Assembly: GCA_958510825.1 (NCBI GenBank)
Contig: OY294054.1
Coordinates: 11,300,019-11,364,018 of the forward strand
From: Brachypterus glaber
Lineage: Eukaryota; Arthropoda; Insecta; Coleoptera; Kateretidae
Reading direction: 5' to 3'
DNA length: 64,000 bases
Position numbers and translations under genes: made by a program. The notes beneath the pieces are model-generated. The model had not been told where the DNA came from, did no database searches, and saw only the letters and a program-made list of their open reading frames with translations. The number at the start of each line of letters is the position of its first letter. The stretch's first letter is position 1. Shown in pieces: positions 32,323-43,762 of this stretch.

Positions 32323-32966
32323 GTAGTTTGACCTATTTAAGTATCTATATTATTGTATTTATAAAATTTAATGTATTTGGATAAATACAGATAATATAAT
32401 TATCTGCCGGAGATAGAAAAAGATAAAGTTCTTTAAAATGTGGTGCTAAATGAGAATGGTAAAGATAAACTGGTCAAATTATATGACTCAGATAGGGTTA
32501 CAAACGAATGCGCTTTGGAGATAGCTAATTGAAAAGGGTTACTTGGAAGAAGGAATCAGAGCTTACTAAAAGGTTTTTTCCCGAGCTGGGACTTTTTAGG
32601 TTTTAGAAATTTTGAGGAAATAAAAAAGTTTAGGCTAAGGTGGAATTGAGATCTGCGTCAAACATAAACATAAATATAACTTAATAATGACACATTTTTG
32701 TAAAAATCTCTAAGAAAATTAAAAAAAAAACTCGAAACTTACTTTGTGCTCCTCACGGAAATTAAATTTTGTTATTTAAGATTACCTACTTTTCTAAATA
32801 TTTTCGATAGATATGTTTTGAATTACCTGAAAAAGTTTTAGGTAAATGCAAAAGTTTTACACTTTCTCATTGAGAAATTCTCAACTACACTTCCTGCTTA
32901 TGATTTGATTTTTATTTTCTATGTCTGTGTTATAGCACTGCATCTATGTAATATCAAATGTAATGA
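32323..32966. other. AT-rich stretch, no gene seen
   Basis: LINE 3' sequence may continue to about 32410. Beyond it nothing was recognised. Confidence 0.4.
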
Positions 32967-33560
32967 ACAAGTCGTGAAGATATGTAATGCTTCGCACTCT
33001 ATACCATACTCTTTACAGAGTATATTGCGTTTTCTCGATATACGTCCCAAAATATTATTTCTTTAAGCTAAAAAGTGTTGCTCCTATATTTTTTTGTTTA
33101 AAAATACATTTTTTTTAAACTAGTATGAATTTTCTAGCAATTAAAGTATATTTTTTTTTAAATTTGGAGTTCTTCCGACTTTTTGTTTCAAAAACAATGT
33201 GAGTTCTTTCTCTCATAGAACCAAACTTTTTCTAAGGACGGACAGACGAACGGGCAAAAATTAGAGTTGTTTAGAATTAGATAAAAAAATTTTATTCTAT
33301 ATACATTTTTTTGAAATAGGATTTTTTTTAATTTTTATTTTTGATTTTTAAAAAAAGATGTAATTTTTTTGATTTTTTTTTTCAAAAATTTTTTATTTGT
33401 CTCAAAAAGAAAATTAAGAAAAAATTGTTGAATTTTTTTTTTAAATTTTTTATTTTTTTTTTCAAAAATTTCTTTCTGAGTATTCGGGAAAATGCAATAT
33501 ATCATTTACTGTGAATAGTATATAATAGAATGCGTAGCATTACATATCTTCAAAACTTGT
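32967..33560. mobile_element. Repeat family Y, foldback arrangement
   Basis: AACAAGTCGTGAAGATATGT at the left end and ACATATCTTCAAAACTTGTT at the right end are inverted. The subterminal GCACTCTATA / TATAGAATGC and ATTGCGTTTTC / GAAAATGCAAT also mirror. The middle is low-complexity A/T with a TAGAACCAAAC-type segment. Family Y ends recur near 4.7, 22.6, 35.15, 44.6, 56.3-56.8 and 62.3 kb. Confidence 0.75.
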
Positions 33561-33765
33561 TATTATTATAATTCGTTTTTGAGTTATTGTGTCCACAAAA
33601 ATCATGACATCGGGCTGACGGACGGACTGACGGACGGAAATTTTCAAAGTTTCTTATTTTTTTCACGAAACACATTTGTATTCAAAAATTTGTTATCTAG
33701 GACGTTTTTTGGCGATTTTGGTAAATTTGAAACTACTATTCTAGCGCTTAAGCTCTGTGAGTAGT
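33561..33765. mobile_element. Repeat family Y, internal-plus-right-end fragment
   Basis: GAGTTATTGTGTCCACAAAA, ATCGGGCTGACGGACGGAC, TAGGACGTTTTTTGGCGATT and ATTCTAGCGCTTAAGCTCTG match the second half of the copy at 35151-35696. It directly abuts the preceding family Y copy. Confidence 0.75.
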
Positions 33766-33853
33766 GTAATAACAGAGAGATCGGATTTTCAGTTCAATCA
33801 AAGGCAATATGTATTCGAAAATATTCAATTACGCAAATATAATTACATACATA

Positions 33854-35002
33854 TTAGGGTGACTCATCAAAATTTCAAATTGAAAAATTTGGAGGTCCCA
33901 CCCCTTAAATTTGTTCATTTGGGTAAGAATATCATCCCTGAATTTTTTCAGAATTTTTGAAAAAATCTAGAGGTCGCTCACAGCTATTTTTTAAAAAGAT
34001 ATGTTTCTTATTTATTTATTACGATATAAAGGGATAGTAAATAGATAACCTCAAAAAAAAATCAGAATGTTTTCTTTCAAAATGGCGGAGCTGTGCCCTT
34101 TTAAGTTCGAAAATGCACTACATTGCTTCATTTTAGACTAATGACAGGCACAATTTTTTTTTTCATTCTTAAAATATTGTGCGTGTAGCCCAATATGCCC
34201 CCATATAAAAACCACTACAATTTTTTTTATTGGATATACAGGGTATCCAGAAAAAAAAAACATATTTATGTTTTTTTAGCGTTTTTAAAAGATAAATTCG
34301 GTTTTTAGGCAATTTAATTTAATTTTTTTAAGTTTTTTTTTGTCTGTAGACAAATTCTGATATATACAAACATAAAATGTGTAGTATTTTTTTATTGTAT
34401 GTATATATTTTATTTTTATTTTTCTGGACATCTTTTATATTCAATAAAAAAAATACTACAGATTTTATGTAAGTATATTTCGAAATTTATCTAAAGACAA
34501 AAAACCTTGAAAATTAAAACTAAATGCCTAAAAACCGCATTTATCTCTCAAAAATGTCAAAAAAATATATAATTTTTTTTTCTGTCAAATAAAAAAAATT
34601 ATAGTGGTTTTTATGTGGGGACATATTGGGCTACACGCACAATGTTTTAAGTCAATGAAAAAAAATGTTTGTGCCTGTCATTACGCCTAAAATGAAGGAA
34701 TGTAGTGGATTTTCGAACTTAAAAGAGCACAGCTCCGGCATTAAGAAAACTTTCTGATTTTTTTTGAGGTTATCCATATACTATCCCTTTATACCGTGCA
34801 TTATTAAAAAGATTTAAATAAAAAATCCTTCGGTCTTAAAAAAATAAAAAAGCTTAAGAAACATATCTTTTTAAATAACGGCTCTAGATTTTTTTCAAAA
34901 ATTCTGAAAAAAAATCAGGGATGATAATCTTACCCCAGTGAACAAATTTAATGGGTGAAACCTCCAAATTTTTTAATTTGAAATTTTGGTGGGCCACCCT
35001 AA
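33854..35002. mobile_element. 1149-bp foldback element (TTAGGGTG ends)
   Basis: TTAGGGTGACTCATCAAAAT and its inverted partner (ATTTTGGTGGGCCACCCTAA) close long arms that pair to near the centre. Mirrored pairs include AAAAAGATATGTTTCTT / AAGAAACATATCTTTTT and GTGCGTGTAGCCCAATAT / ATTGGGCTACACGCAC. TA flanks both ends. Open frames on either strand are arm sequence, not genes. Confidence 0.88.
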
Positions 35003-35150
35003 TACATATAAGCAAACAATGTGGATTTATTTATCCAAAAAGTGAATTTTGGATCGTTATTATGCTGTGAAGCAGAACCGATGCATAGAAATTGAAACCA
35101 TTACTAACAATAACTGTTACTATACGGGGTGTTTCGGAAATTAGTAACAA
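35003..35150. other. Short spacer
   Basis: ACGGGGTGTTTCGGAAATTAG near 35127 resembles the GGGTGTTYCR word that opens several interspersed repeats. Nothing else was seen. Confidence 0.4.
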
Positions 35151-35696
35151 AACAAGCCGTGAAGTTATGTAATGCTATGCACTCCATTATATATTATTCA
35201 CAGTAAATGGAATATTGCATTTTCCCAAGAATTAAAAAAATATATTAAAAAAAAAATTAAAAAATGATATTTTTTTGAAAAATCGAAAAAAAAAATTCAA
35301 ACTCCTCCCGAGAACCCCTCATAACTTTTTTGTTTTTTGGGGGAATAATTTGAAAACCCATCTTCCCCTCATAGAACTTGATTTTTCCTGAGTCGATCGG
35401 ATAATTCGTTCTGGAGTTATCATGTCTACAAAAATCGTGACATCGGACAGACGGACGAACGGACGGACAGACGTAAATTTTTAAAGTTTATTATTTTTTC
35501 ATGAAACACAATTGTATCCAAGAATTTTTTGTCGGATGGACGGACGGACGGACGGACAGACGGACATACGGACATTTTTAAAGTTTACTATTTTTTCATG
35601 AAACACAATTGTATCCAAGAATTTTTTGTTTAGGACGTTTTTTAACAATTTTGGGAAATTCAAAACTACCCTATAATATTCTAGCGCAGGCGCTGT
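35151..35696. mobile_element. Repeat family Y, full-length copy with internal duplication
   Basis: It runs from AACAAGCCGTGAAGTTATGT to ATTCTAGCGCAGGCGCTGT, 546 bp. A roughly 95-bp unit (GACGGAC run, TTTTTAAAGTTTA, TTTTTTCATGAAACACAATT, AAGAATTTTTTGT) is present twice in tandem at about 35440-35630. There is no protein-coding frame. Confidence 0.8.
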
Positions 35697-36050
35697 AAAT
35701 AATATAATAATAAGGGGGTGCTTCTATAACAATAAATATGAAAAATCATAGTACAAATAATAGTCCTGAAATGAGTCTTGATTGGCCCTCCTAAGGGCGC
35801 GTCTAAAATAGGGTTTTTATTTAGTATCTCTATAACCCTATGAACTACATCAATAAGTTTTTGCACATTGCATAATACTAATAAAAGATATCATATTATT
35901 TGATTTATGTTTGTTAACTTTAACCAGGGGCGTACGAAATGGGAGGAGCTGTATCTTTCTTGCTCTAAAAAAATAGTTTATATGAGACTTTCTTCATAAA
36001 ATAAAATATACCTACGTTCTGAGCATCAAAAATAAGAAGTTAATATTTGA
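35697..36050. repeat. Interspersed repeat family X copy
   Basis: TGAGTCTTGATTGGCCCTCC, ATCAATAAGTTTTTGCACAT and AACTTTAACCAGGGGCG match the interrupted copy at 2510-2935 in order. This copy lacks the 164-bp insertion found there. Confidence 0.65.
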
Positions 36051-36540
36051 AACGCCACTGGTTAAAGCATGTAAATAAATTCACGTAAGATGAAATTATT
36101 ATTAATTTTAGGGCATCTGCAAACCTGGTTGCTGTAGTCTATAGGATTACAGAGTTATTAAAAAAACACCTAATTGCAGATGGACCGTTGTAGGTCCGTA
36201 GCTTCCTTAGGACTCATTTCGGTACCAACGCTTGTATGATTTTTATCATATATTTTTATATGTAGAATTGCCCTTTAAAATATTTATATTTTTTATTTTT
36301 ATAACGCCACTGGTTAAAGTTCATAAATAAATTCACGTAAGATGAAATTATTATTAATTTTAGGGCATCTGCAAACCTGGTTGCTGTAGTCTATAGGATT
36401 TCAGAGTTTTAAAAAAACACCTAATTGCAGATGGACTCTTGTAGTTCCGTAGCTTCCTTAGGACTCATTTCAGTACCAACGCTTGTATGATTTTTATATG
36501 TAGAATTACCCTTTAAAATATTTATTTCTGAATCACGCTG
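36051..36540 (+). repeat. 252-bp tandem duplication within family X
   Basis: AACGCCACTGGTTAAAG starts at 36051 and again at 36303. Both units carry TAGGGCATCTGCAAACCTGG, CACCTAATTGCAGATGGAC and CGTAGCTTCCTTAGGACTCA. The two units are nearly identical apart from a short indel near the end. Confidence 0.9.
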
Positions 36541-37929
36541 GACAGTATATAGTTTAGATTATACAATATACAACTGCTTTATTATTAGCAAAATTTAATA
36601 AGCTTCAGGAAATTTAATATTCAAAATAATGGGTTTCCAATACAATTTTCTAGAGTTTCTTTATTTATTTCTGATACCGATACCTAAATTAAATTTTAAA
36701 TTTAAATATTAATAGTTTAAGAAAATAAACGATGAATCAAAAAAACTTTTTACCTCGTTTTATTCTTAATTTCTCACTTGAAAGGGAATGGACAGCAGTC
36801 CAATACGTTCCAATTCCAATTCCAATTTGTGTTTTTGGCCTTTTCTACTGATAATTGGCCAGCTCAACGTCCAATACGTTAGTCAACATAAATTTAGGTC
36901 TTCAATACCAACTTAAAAAGAAAATTCCCTAAAAATATTATAATATAATATTATTTGGATTTTATCACAGTGCAACAAAAAATGTGCATGATATGCAAAA
37001 TTATTAAAGAATACATAAAATAGGTTATTAAACACAAAAACAAGTACAAAATATTCACACACAACGGGGTATTATCAATAACTGTCAAATTAAGGAGTAG
37101 GTCATAAGTTCTCTAGGAAACTTTAGACCTACTGAACACATAGCTGTGTTATAAAAGTTTAAAAAAAAATTGTTTTTTAAACTTTTATAACTTTTTAAAA
37201 ACAAATATCTACCTTCATGTAATTTAAAATATAATCTAAAATGTTATTTTTACCTAAAATATGCATAATTTTATTTTAAAACAATTATAATTATACTTTT
37301 ATCTCTTTCTGTAGAACTTCTCTCTTTATCTAATCTAAATAGGCGGCAGTCCATTAGTAGTTACAGCGGAAACGCTTCTACTACGTCAATTTGGCAACCT
37401 CGCCTCACGGAGCCTATTTCGTAGACATTCAACGGGTTCATCTCAAGTCCGAATACTGTTGTAAAAATACTTCGGTGTACACATAAATAAATATTTAAAA
37501 TTACCATTAAATGTTGTTAAGAAAACAAAATTTGGTTTATTTAATTAATAAGCGTATATATAGAGGGTTATATATAGGGTTATATTGCTTCGATTGAATA
37601 TACATTTGAATTTCCAATTCGAAAGTGAAATACAGAATAATACATATTTTATGAGGGGCGAGAACACTGTTCGACAAATTTTAAAATGTTTTTCGCAGAA
37701 AATTTAGCAGTTAGTAGCAAGTTAGCACTTACTACTACTTCTTTCTGGTGGATAGGGTCTTTTTCAGCAGCGGAAAAAAGCCCATGCTGTTTAGTGCGCT
37801 GCCCGTTTCCGCGCCTGACCTTTACCGTGAGGGCTATTACCACGTCTAGTACATTTCCGGGCTAGCGTATGAAGAAGTTGTGCAGACCGATTTATTGAGG
37901 AAAATTCGCAACTGATATTGGAATATTTG
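36541..37929. other. AT-rich stretch, no gene seen
   Basis: It contains a small palindrome (AAAAGTTTAAAAAA / TTTTTTAAACTTTT) near 37155-37190 and CCAATTCCAATTCCAATT at about 36810. Minus-strand frames from 37649 onward lie opposite the LINE described next and are shadows. Nothing else was recognised. Confidence 0.45.
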
Positions 37930-38640
37930 GAACCAACCTGGCTAGGGAGACTAATAGCAGAACGTTTATGTCCTAGGCGCAGATTTTCCGTCGCGCTAAA
38001 GGACGGCGCGGTTTTATCCATAACGTGGTAATGACCGCCGAGGAAATGGCCAGCTCGGTAACTTTGACGCGGAGGAAGACTGGCAAGGTTCCCCACTATC
38101 CTCCCTTCTGTACAATTTTTTAACTGCGGATATTTCAAAAACAGCGCAACCAAAATTTTCTTGTTCACCGAAGACACCGGCTTCCTAGCAAAAGCCAGAA
38201 ACCTCCAGAGTATCGATAATGCAGTCCGGCGCCAAATGGACACCCTAACCTAGAAAAAAGTAAACGCTAACAAAACGAAAGGTATCTTAATATCCAAAAA
38301 ATAAAAGCACACCCCCACCCATTCAGATAAGTATCGAAGTCATTAACTAGAAAATACCTAGGCATTACTCTGTCCAAATACCTTACGTGGAATCAGCACG
38401 TCAAAACACCCACCAAATAGCCAACGACTGTCTCTTCAAACTCCAGCCCCTAATAGGTATGAAAAGCCCCCTATCCATTAAAAACAAACTACTTTACGAA
38501 GCTCTAGCCAGAAACAAAATCACCTATAACAAAAAACTTTTATATAAAATTCACGCCTTCCAAAATAAGGTACCGTAATTTTACACAACAATAGTCCAGC
38601 CACAAAACTATAGTCCATTAAAAAAATACGTAACATGTGT
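37930..38640 (+). mobile_element. Decayed jockey-like LINE reverse transcriptase
   Basis: In shifting plus-strand frames one reads QGSPLSSLLYNFLTADI, equivalent to the RT 'G.PQGS.LSP.LYN.YT' motif. FLFTEDTGFLAKARNLQSI follows, in place of the catalytic 'FADDT' box. KYLGITLSKYLTWNQHVK and KSPLSIKNKLLYEAL come next. The catalytic Ala-Asp-Asp is changed to Thr-Glu-Asp, and stops and frameshifts are present, so it is dead. GC content is higher than its neighbours. The long minus-strand frame (37791-38243) is antisense to it. Confidence 0.75.
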
Positions 38641-38929
38641 TTGGGCGAATCTAGTATTAAGTACCCAGTAGGTATAGGCGTAAGCTAATAGTCTAAAGAA
38701 ACATATTTCCGCGTGATATCGCGTTCCGTGGGCATCTTATAATTTTTAATACGCTGCTCGTGGACTAGTTGCTTCAATGCCCCTTGGTTTATGAGAAACA
38801 TGTCATAGCAAGTCTTTTATCGAAGGCAACCATGAACACTCCAACCCCCTCATTTAAAATTTTCTCAATTACGATCATGAAATTCCCAACACCCACAAAA
38901 AAAAATAAAAATATTTTTGATCAGTAATG

Positions 38930-39859
38930 CACAGTGGGCCAGAAATAAAAATAAATTGACAAAACTCATATTTTCGATACCGCTGATTTCGAATATCATA
39001 GTAAAAAAAAAAATCCGCGCCACTAGGGACGAATATATTTTATTTTCTATTTTGCGACTCTTATAAGCTCATAATCACACGCATTTTGCGTGTTCTTGGG
39101 TTGGCAACATACAAAAGCCTATCTCTTGACGTTTTGCGTGCAAATGTCAATGTCGATTTAAAGTTTATTTTTTACAAAATTTTGTGTTTGGGTTATTTTT
39201 TACCGTGTTAAAATTGTGGACTGGTTAATTGCAGTGAAAAATGAAGAGATGACTGTAAAATATATCAAAATATCATTTGTTCTTAGAATTTTAAACATAG
39301 TGTAAACTGTAATTCCAACCCAAAACAAAAATCCCTAAATCAGTCATCAATTTAAATGTAAGTTTTTTAAATTTTAGAGCAAAATAGAAAAAATTGTATA
39401 AAGCACTTGTTTCATAACACGTTTTTAGAGCACTAGTACTTTAGAAAAATCGCCGGAAGCGGCTTGTTTTCTAAACTTGTACTCGTGCGCTAAAAACGTA
39501 TGTTACGAAACTAGTACTTTAATATACTATTTTATATTTTCGATTTTGCTGATATTTGGTATGAGTGCTTTATTTAAATTCAGGGGCTTAATTATGTACG
39601 GATATTAGTAATAAATAATATAAACTTAATTATCAAGCTAAATTTAGATCAATTACGACAACATTTTAGGAACCACCCTAACTTTTTCTTTATATTGGCA
39701 CCATGCTTGTATATCTATCTAACGTTTTATTTGAATATTAGCAAAATACAGGTGCTGATGATTTCGGCGGAATTTTTTTAAAAGTTTTTTCACTATGATA
39801 TTCGAAATCAGCGGTATCTAAAATATAAGTACACAACAATTCAGAGTTTTGCTACTGTG
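38930..39859. mobile_element. 930-bp foldback element with inner hairpin
   Basis: TTTTCGATACCGCTGATTTC with GAATATCATAGT on the left is mirrored by ACTATGATATTCGAAATCAG on the right, in arms of about 75 bp ending CACAGTGG / CTACTGTG. Inside, an independent hairpin (about 39398-39530) pairs AACACGTTTTTAGAGCAC with GTGCGCTAAAAACGTATGTT. No coding capacity. Confidence 0.8.
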
Positions 39860-40224
39860 TAATGGTGCCACAGAACTAGGGCGCCTTTTTATGTGAAGCG
39901 CCTCATCTTTGCTGTTGAACAGTGTAATAATTGAAATCGATAAATATAACTCAGTAACGTTTCTGTATTTCGAATTACATTAAATTGAAATGTACGAATT
40001 TACTTTGCTAAGATTTACATTTGTGTTGTCAAAATGGGACTGTGATCACAAATCACTAATTGGCGGAACTAAATGCCTCGCACCACTCGGCCACTTTATA
40101 TTTCTGTCTAACGAGCCGTAAACCCGCCTTTGCACGGATTTGAATTGAAAATAGCAGGAATTAATTAATAAATTACAATAACTTATAGGTAATATAGGTG
40201 TTTTTTTTCTACTTTTATGTCGTA
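39860..40224. other. AT-rich stretch, no gene seen
   Basis: A minus-strand frame of 62 codons overlaps it but has no recognisable domain. Nothing else was seen. Confidence 0.4.
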
Positions 40225-41807
40225 CACTCAGCAAATGTAATTGTTATTTTAATACTAAATATTATTTGTAAATACATATTTGTTATTTTTATCGCCACCA
40301 TTGGTATTTAATACTTTACTTGTGATATTAAATAGTGCAATGTGTGTATTGTATACAAAATGTTGCCATACTTACATAGAGACCGTGCTGGTACATTTGA
40401 ATCCCCACGCAACATGTGTTTATTAATACTAGCATGTTATAGTAAAAATTACTTTAACATTTGGTAAAGCATATCACACTTATAGTATGGTATACTTTGA
40501 GTTGTTTTAAAGTTGTATTACTGATCTAGTTTTAAGTATGTTACAGTATTCATAAAAGTTAACAACCGGTAAATAATACCAACGTTTTGATTAGTAATAA
40601 TATAAAGATTTCAACCGCACACAATTACACACTGACAAAATAATCGATCCTTTTTTTACTTACAGAGAATTATTACTAATCAAAATTTTGGTATTATTTA
40701 CCGATTGTTATTTTACTAAATACTGTAACATACTTTAAACTAGATCAATAACACAACAACTACAATTTAAAGTATACCAAACTATAACTGTGATATAATT
40801 TACCAAATGTTACAGTATTAATAAACATATGTTGTGTGAGATCCAAATGTACCAGCACGGTCTCTATGTTAGTATGACAACATTTTGTATACAATACAGT
40901 ATTTAATATGACAAGTAAAGTATTAAATACCAATAGTGGCGATATAAATAAAAAATATGTATTAACAAATAACATACAGTATTAAAAATACAACGAAATG
41001 TATTATTAAAAAAAGAGACTGCTGCCAAGAAAAGAATACCGCCTTCTATGTTGAAAAAAACTATTTTTTTTTTAAATATATACTTTGTATTGGAAAAAAC
41101 ATGCCTTTTTAAAGAAAATGTTTTTACCCCTTTGGTTTTAAAATTACAATATTATTTTTAAATATCGGTATGAAATTGGGAAAAACTTGCAACTTTAAAG
41201 GAAAAATGTAAATTTAAATTTTACAATTTATTTTAAAATTCTGGTACCGATATCCGGTAATTAAATTGCAGGTTATACGCATCGAAAATTTAAATTTTAC
41301 AATTTATTTTAATATTCTGGTACCGATATCCGGTAATTAAATTGCAGGTTATACGCATCGAAAACATTTTTAGAGTGTAATGCTGCGAAGAATTTAATAC
41401 ATTTAATGTTATTGTAGTTGTAATACTGTATGTTATTTGTAAACAAATATTTTTTATCTATATCGTGACATTTGGTATTTAATACTTTACTTGTGATATT
41501 AAATATTAGAATGTAAGTATTGTATACCCACAATATCTTATTATATTTACAAAACACTACGTGTTGGTGTATTTGGAACCCCAAGCAAGGTGTGTTGATT
41601 AATACTAGCGTAGTAAAAATTACTGTAACATTTGGTAAAGTATATCACAGTTATAGTAAGATATACTTTGAGTTGGGTTATTGATCTAGTTTAAAGTAGG
41701 TTACAGTATTCAGTAAAATAATATTCCGTAAATAATACCATAATGTTGATTAGTAATAAATAATACAAAGAAAAGTAATAAAATAGAATCCGATTATATT
41801 CTCAGTG
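40225..41807. mobile_element. 1.6-kb three-armed inverted-repeat element
   Basis: The ends CACTCAGC and CTCAGTG lie inside TA on each side. Arm 1 (about 40240-40640), inverted arm 2 (about 40650-40995) and direct arm 3 (about 41395-41760) all carry GGTATTTAATACTTTACTTG, TTGTATAC, ACTAGATC-type and AAATAATACCA words. Arms 1 and 2 form a foldback; arm 3 repeats arm 1. Minus-strand frames here are arm sequence. Confidence 0.8.
41211..41364 (+). repeat. 76-bp tandem duplication
   Basis: CTGGTACCGATATCCGGTAA starts at 41241 and 41317, and both units include TTGCAGGTTATACGCATCGA. They are almost identical, so the duplication is recent. Confidence 0.9.
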
Positions 41808-42723
41808 TAAGCATATAGCTTAAAGCAAGAAGCTTTTATCTGACCAGTAAGACCTGTGTTCAATTCTCTTGTGGAATGTTTTTATTCTTTTAGATGTGAT
41901 ATCCTTTTATCTTTGCAGTGTATTTTTTCAGTGTATGTTTTGAAATGTGGTATACGATTTTAAAGGGTGTAAACAAGGAATGTATGAGGGATTGGAATTA
42001 TATTGGTATAAGTTGTATAACGAGAATGGGTAACCCATGGTAACCGATATCATTTAATTGGAAGTATATGCATTCAACCGTATGTAGAAATTTTCATTTT
42101 CAACTTGAGCTCTAAACGTGTTCGTTGTTACGCCCTAACTGTTTAATTGGGAACGTTCATCTAAAATTTTCTTTGAAAATCTTTTCCTTTAATTTCTTAC
42201 CCCACAGTTGCCTCTACCGAAGTCGTTCTTTCCGCTCCAAAATTTACTTTCCACTTTGAACACGGAATATTTATAAATATCCTCCTCTTTTCAAATTTAA
42301 TTTTCTGTTGTTGTGCTCTTCGCATCTCTATTAAAGGTGAATGTGAACTGTGTTTGTGATCGATTTTAGACTTTATGCAACAACTATCAGCCATATATTT
42401 TGACTTTTTCTTGATCTATTTATTTACCTATTTATTACATTTATTCATCCACAATAAAAAAAATTATGCAATTTAATTAGTGGCTATAGGTACCAGATTT
42501 TTAAATGAAATAACGTAATTTTTAAATAATATTGTAATTTTAAAACTTGATTTTAAAATATTACATCATCGTCGTCGTCGTCGTCTTCGTCGTAAATTTA
42601 AAGGGTAAATTTAAAGACTGAGTCAAATTTTTTACAAAACTAAAAAATTCGGTTTAAATCATATCATATCTATGATTGAATCTTAATATTACTCTTATGT
42701 ACCCTTATTTTTTTACAGTACAT
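41808..42723. other. Non-coding stretch with a tRNA-like box and (GTC)n
   Basis: ATAGCTTAAAGCAAGAAGC (A-box-like) and GTGTTCAATTCTC (B-box-like) at about 41818-41872 suggest a very degenerate tRNA-derived sequence, but no cloverleaf closes. A short CGTCGTCGTCGTC run lies at about 42569. No gene was seen. Confidence 0.4.
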
Positions 42724-43705
42724 TAATCCATTCATACATTCGTCCATTCATCCGTTCATTCATTCTTGAATTCGTCCATTCGTCTATTCATATATTCGTA
42801 GATTCGGCCATTTATCCATTCGTAAATTCCTCCTTTGATTCAATCGTCTATTCGCTCATTTGTGAGTTTGTCCATTTGTTTGTTTGTTTGTTTGTTTGTT
42901 TGTTTGTTTGTTTGTTTAACCTCGTACTATTCTACTTAATTAAGCATCCCCTAAGTCCAGGACTTGTGTGGGCTAGTAGTAGAGGGAACCACCGGCTTAT
43001 ACTGACTTTCGAACCAGTTTCTAGGGAGTGTCCGTTTCACTTATCGCCTTCGCCAAATTTCAATTATTAATTAACTGAAAAAAGCAAATCGGCGCCAGTG
43101 AGAATCGAACTCACGATAGTAGACTTGCTATACATACGCGCTAGCCACTACGCTATGCCTCCCATGTACATTTGTCCATTGGTCCAATAGTTCAATAGTC
43201 CATTCGTCAAGTTTTCCTTTCGTCCGTTGGTCCATTCGTCGATTCGTCCATTGGTCCATTCGTCGATTCGTCTATTGATCCTATCGTTTATGTGTCCATT
43301 AATTAATTCGTCCGTTCGTCCATTTATTTATTTGTCCATTCGTCCAGTTGTCCATTCGTACATTTGTCCAATCGTCCGATCGTCCATTCGTCCATTGGTC
43401 CAATCGTCGATTCGTCCATTCGTCCATTTTTAAATTCGCCCGTTCGTCCATTCGTCCATTGCAAAAGTGCATTGGTCCATTCGTCGATTCGTACATTCGT
43501 GCATTCGTCCATTCTTAAATTTATCCGACCATCCTTTCGTCCATGTGTCCATTAGTAAATTCGTCCATTCGTCCATTCGTCCATTCGTCCATTCGTTCAT
43601 TTGTCTATTCGTCCGTTTGTCCACTCGTACATTTGTCCAATCGTTCGATCATCCATTCGTCCATTGGTCCATTCGTAGATTTGTACATTCGTCCATCGTA
43701 AATAT
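42724..43705. repeat. TTCGTCCA octamer minisatellite array
   Basis: Many imperfect TTCGTCCA (TTGGTCCA, TTTGTCCA) units span roughly 1 kb, split by a SINE at 42870-43163. Eight is coprime to three, so three units make a 24-nt cycle that is open in several frames on both strands. This yields repetitive SIRPFVHS and WTNGRMDE peptides. These overlapping frames are repeat artefacts, not a gene. Confidence 0.92.
42870..43163 (-). mobile_element. tRNA-derived SINE, head type C
   Basis: On the minus strand it begins TGGGAGGCATAGCGTAGTGG, a different tRNA-like head from types A and B, with B box GAGTTCGATTCTC. The long body follows, then GTACGAGGTTAAAC and a pure (AAAC)n tail of about 40 bp. It lies inside the octamer array, so it is younger than at least part of that array. 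Confidence 0.92.
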
Positions 43706-43708
43706 AAT

Positions 43709-43738
43709 AATAATAATATTAATAATAATAATAATACT
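43709..43738. repeat. (AAT)n microsatellite
   Basis: A short AATAATAATAATATTAATAA run ends the octamer array. Confidence 0.9.
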
Positions 43739-43762
43739 ATCTTTATTACGGAAAATATTATA

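Noticed and set aside
33600..35600. GGACGGAC runs as a regulatory array
   Set aside because: They are the internal tetramer of repeat family Y and occur in each copy.
37649..38243. Two minus-strand frames including one of 150 codons
   Set aside because: Antisense to a recognisable RT remnant whose motifs read on the plus strand.
41818..41872. Possible tRNA gene
   Set aside because: A-box and B-box-like words are present, but acceptor and T stems do not pair; at most a decayed tRNA-derived repeat.
42724..43705. CRISPR-like regular repeats
   Set aside because: Short octamers without unique spacers in a eukaryotic repeat context.
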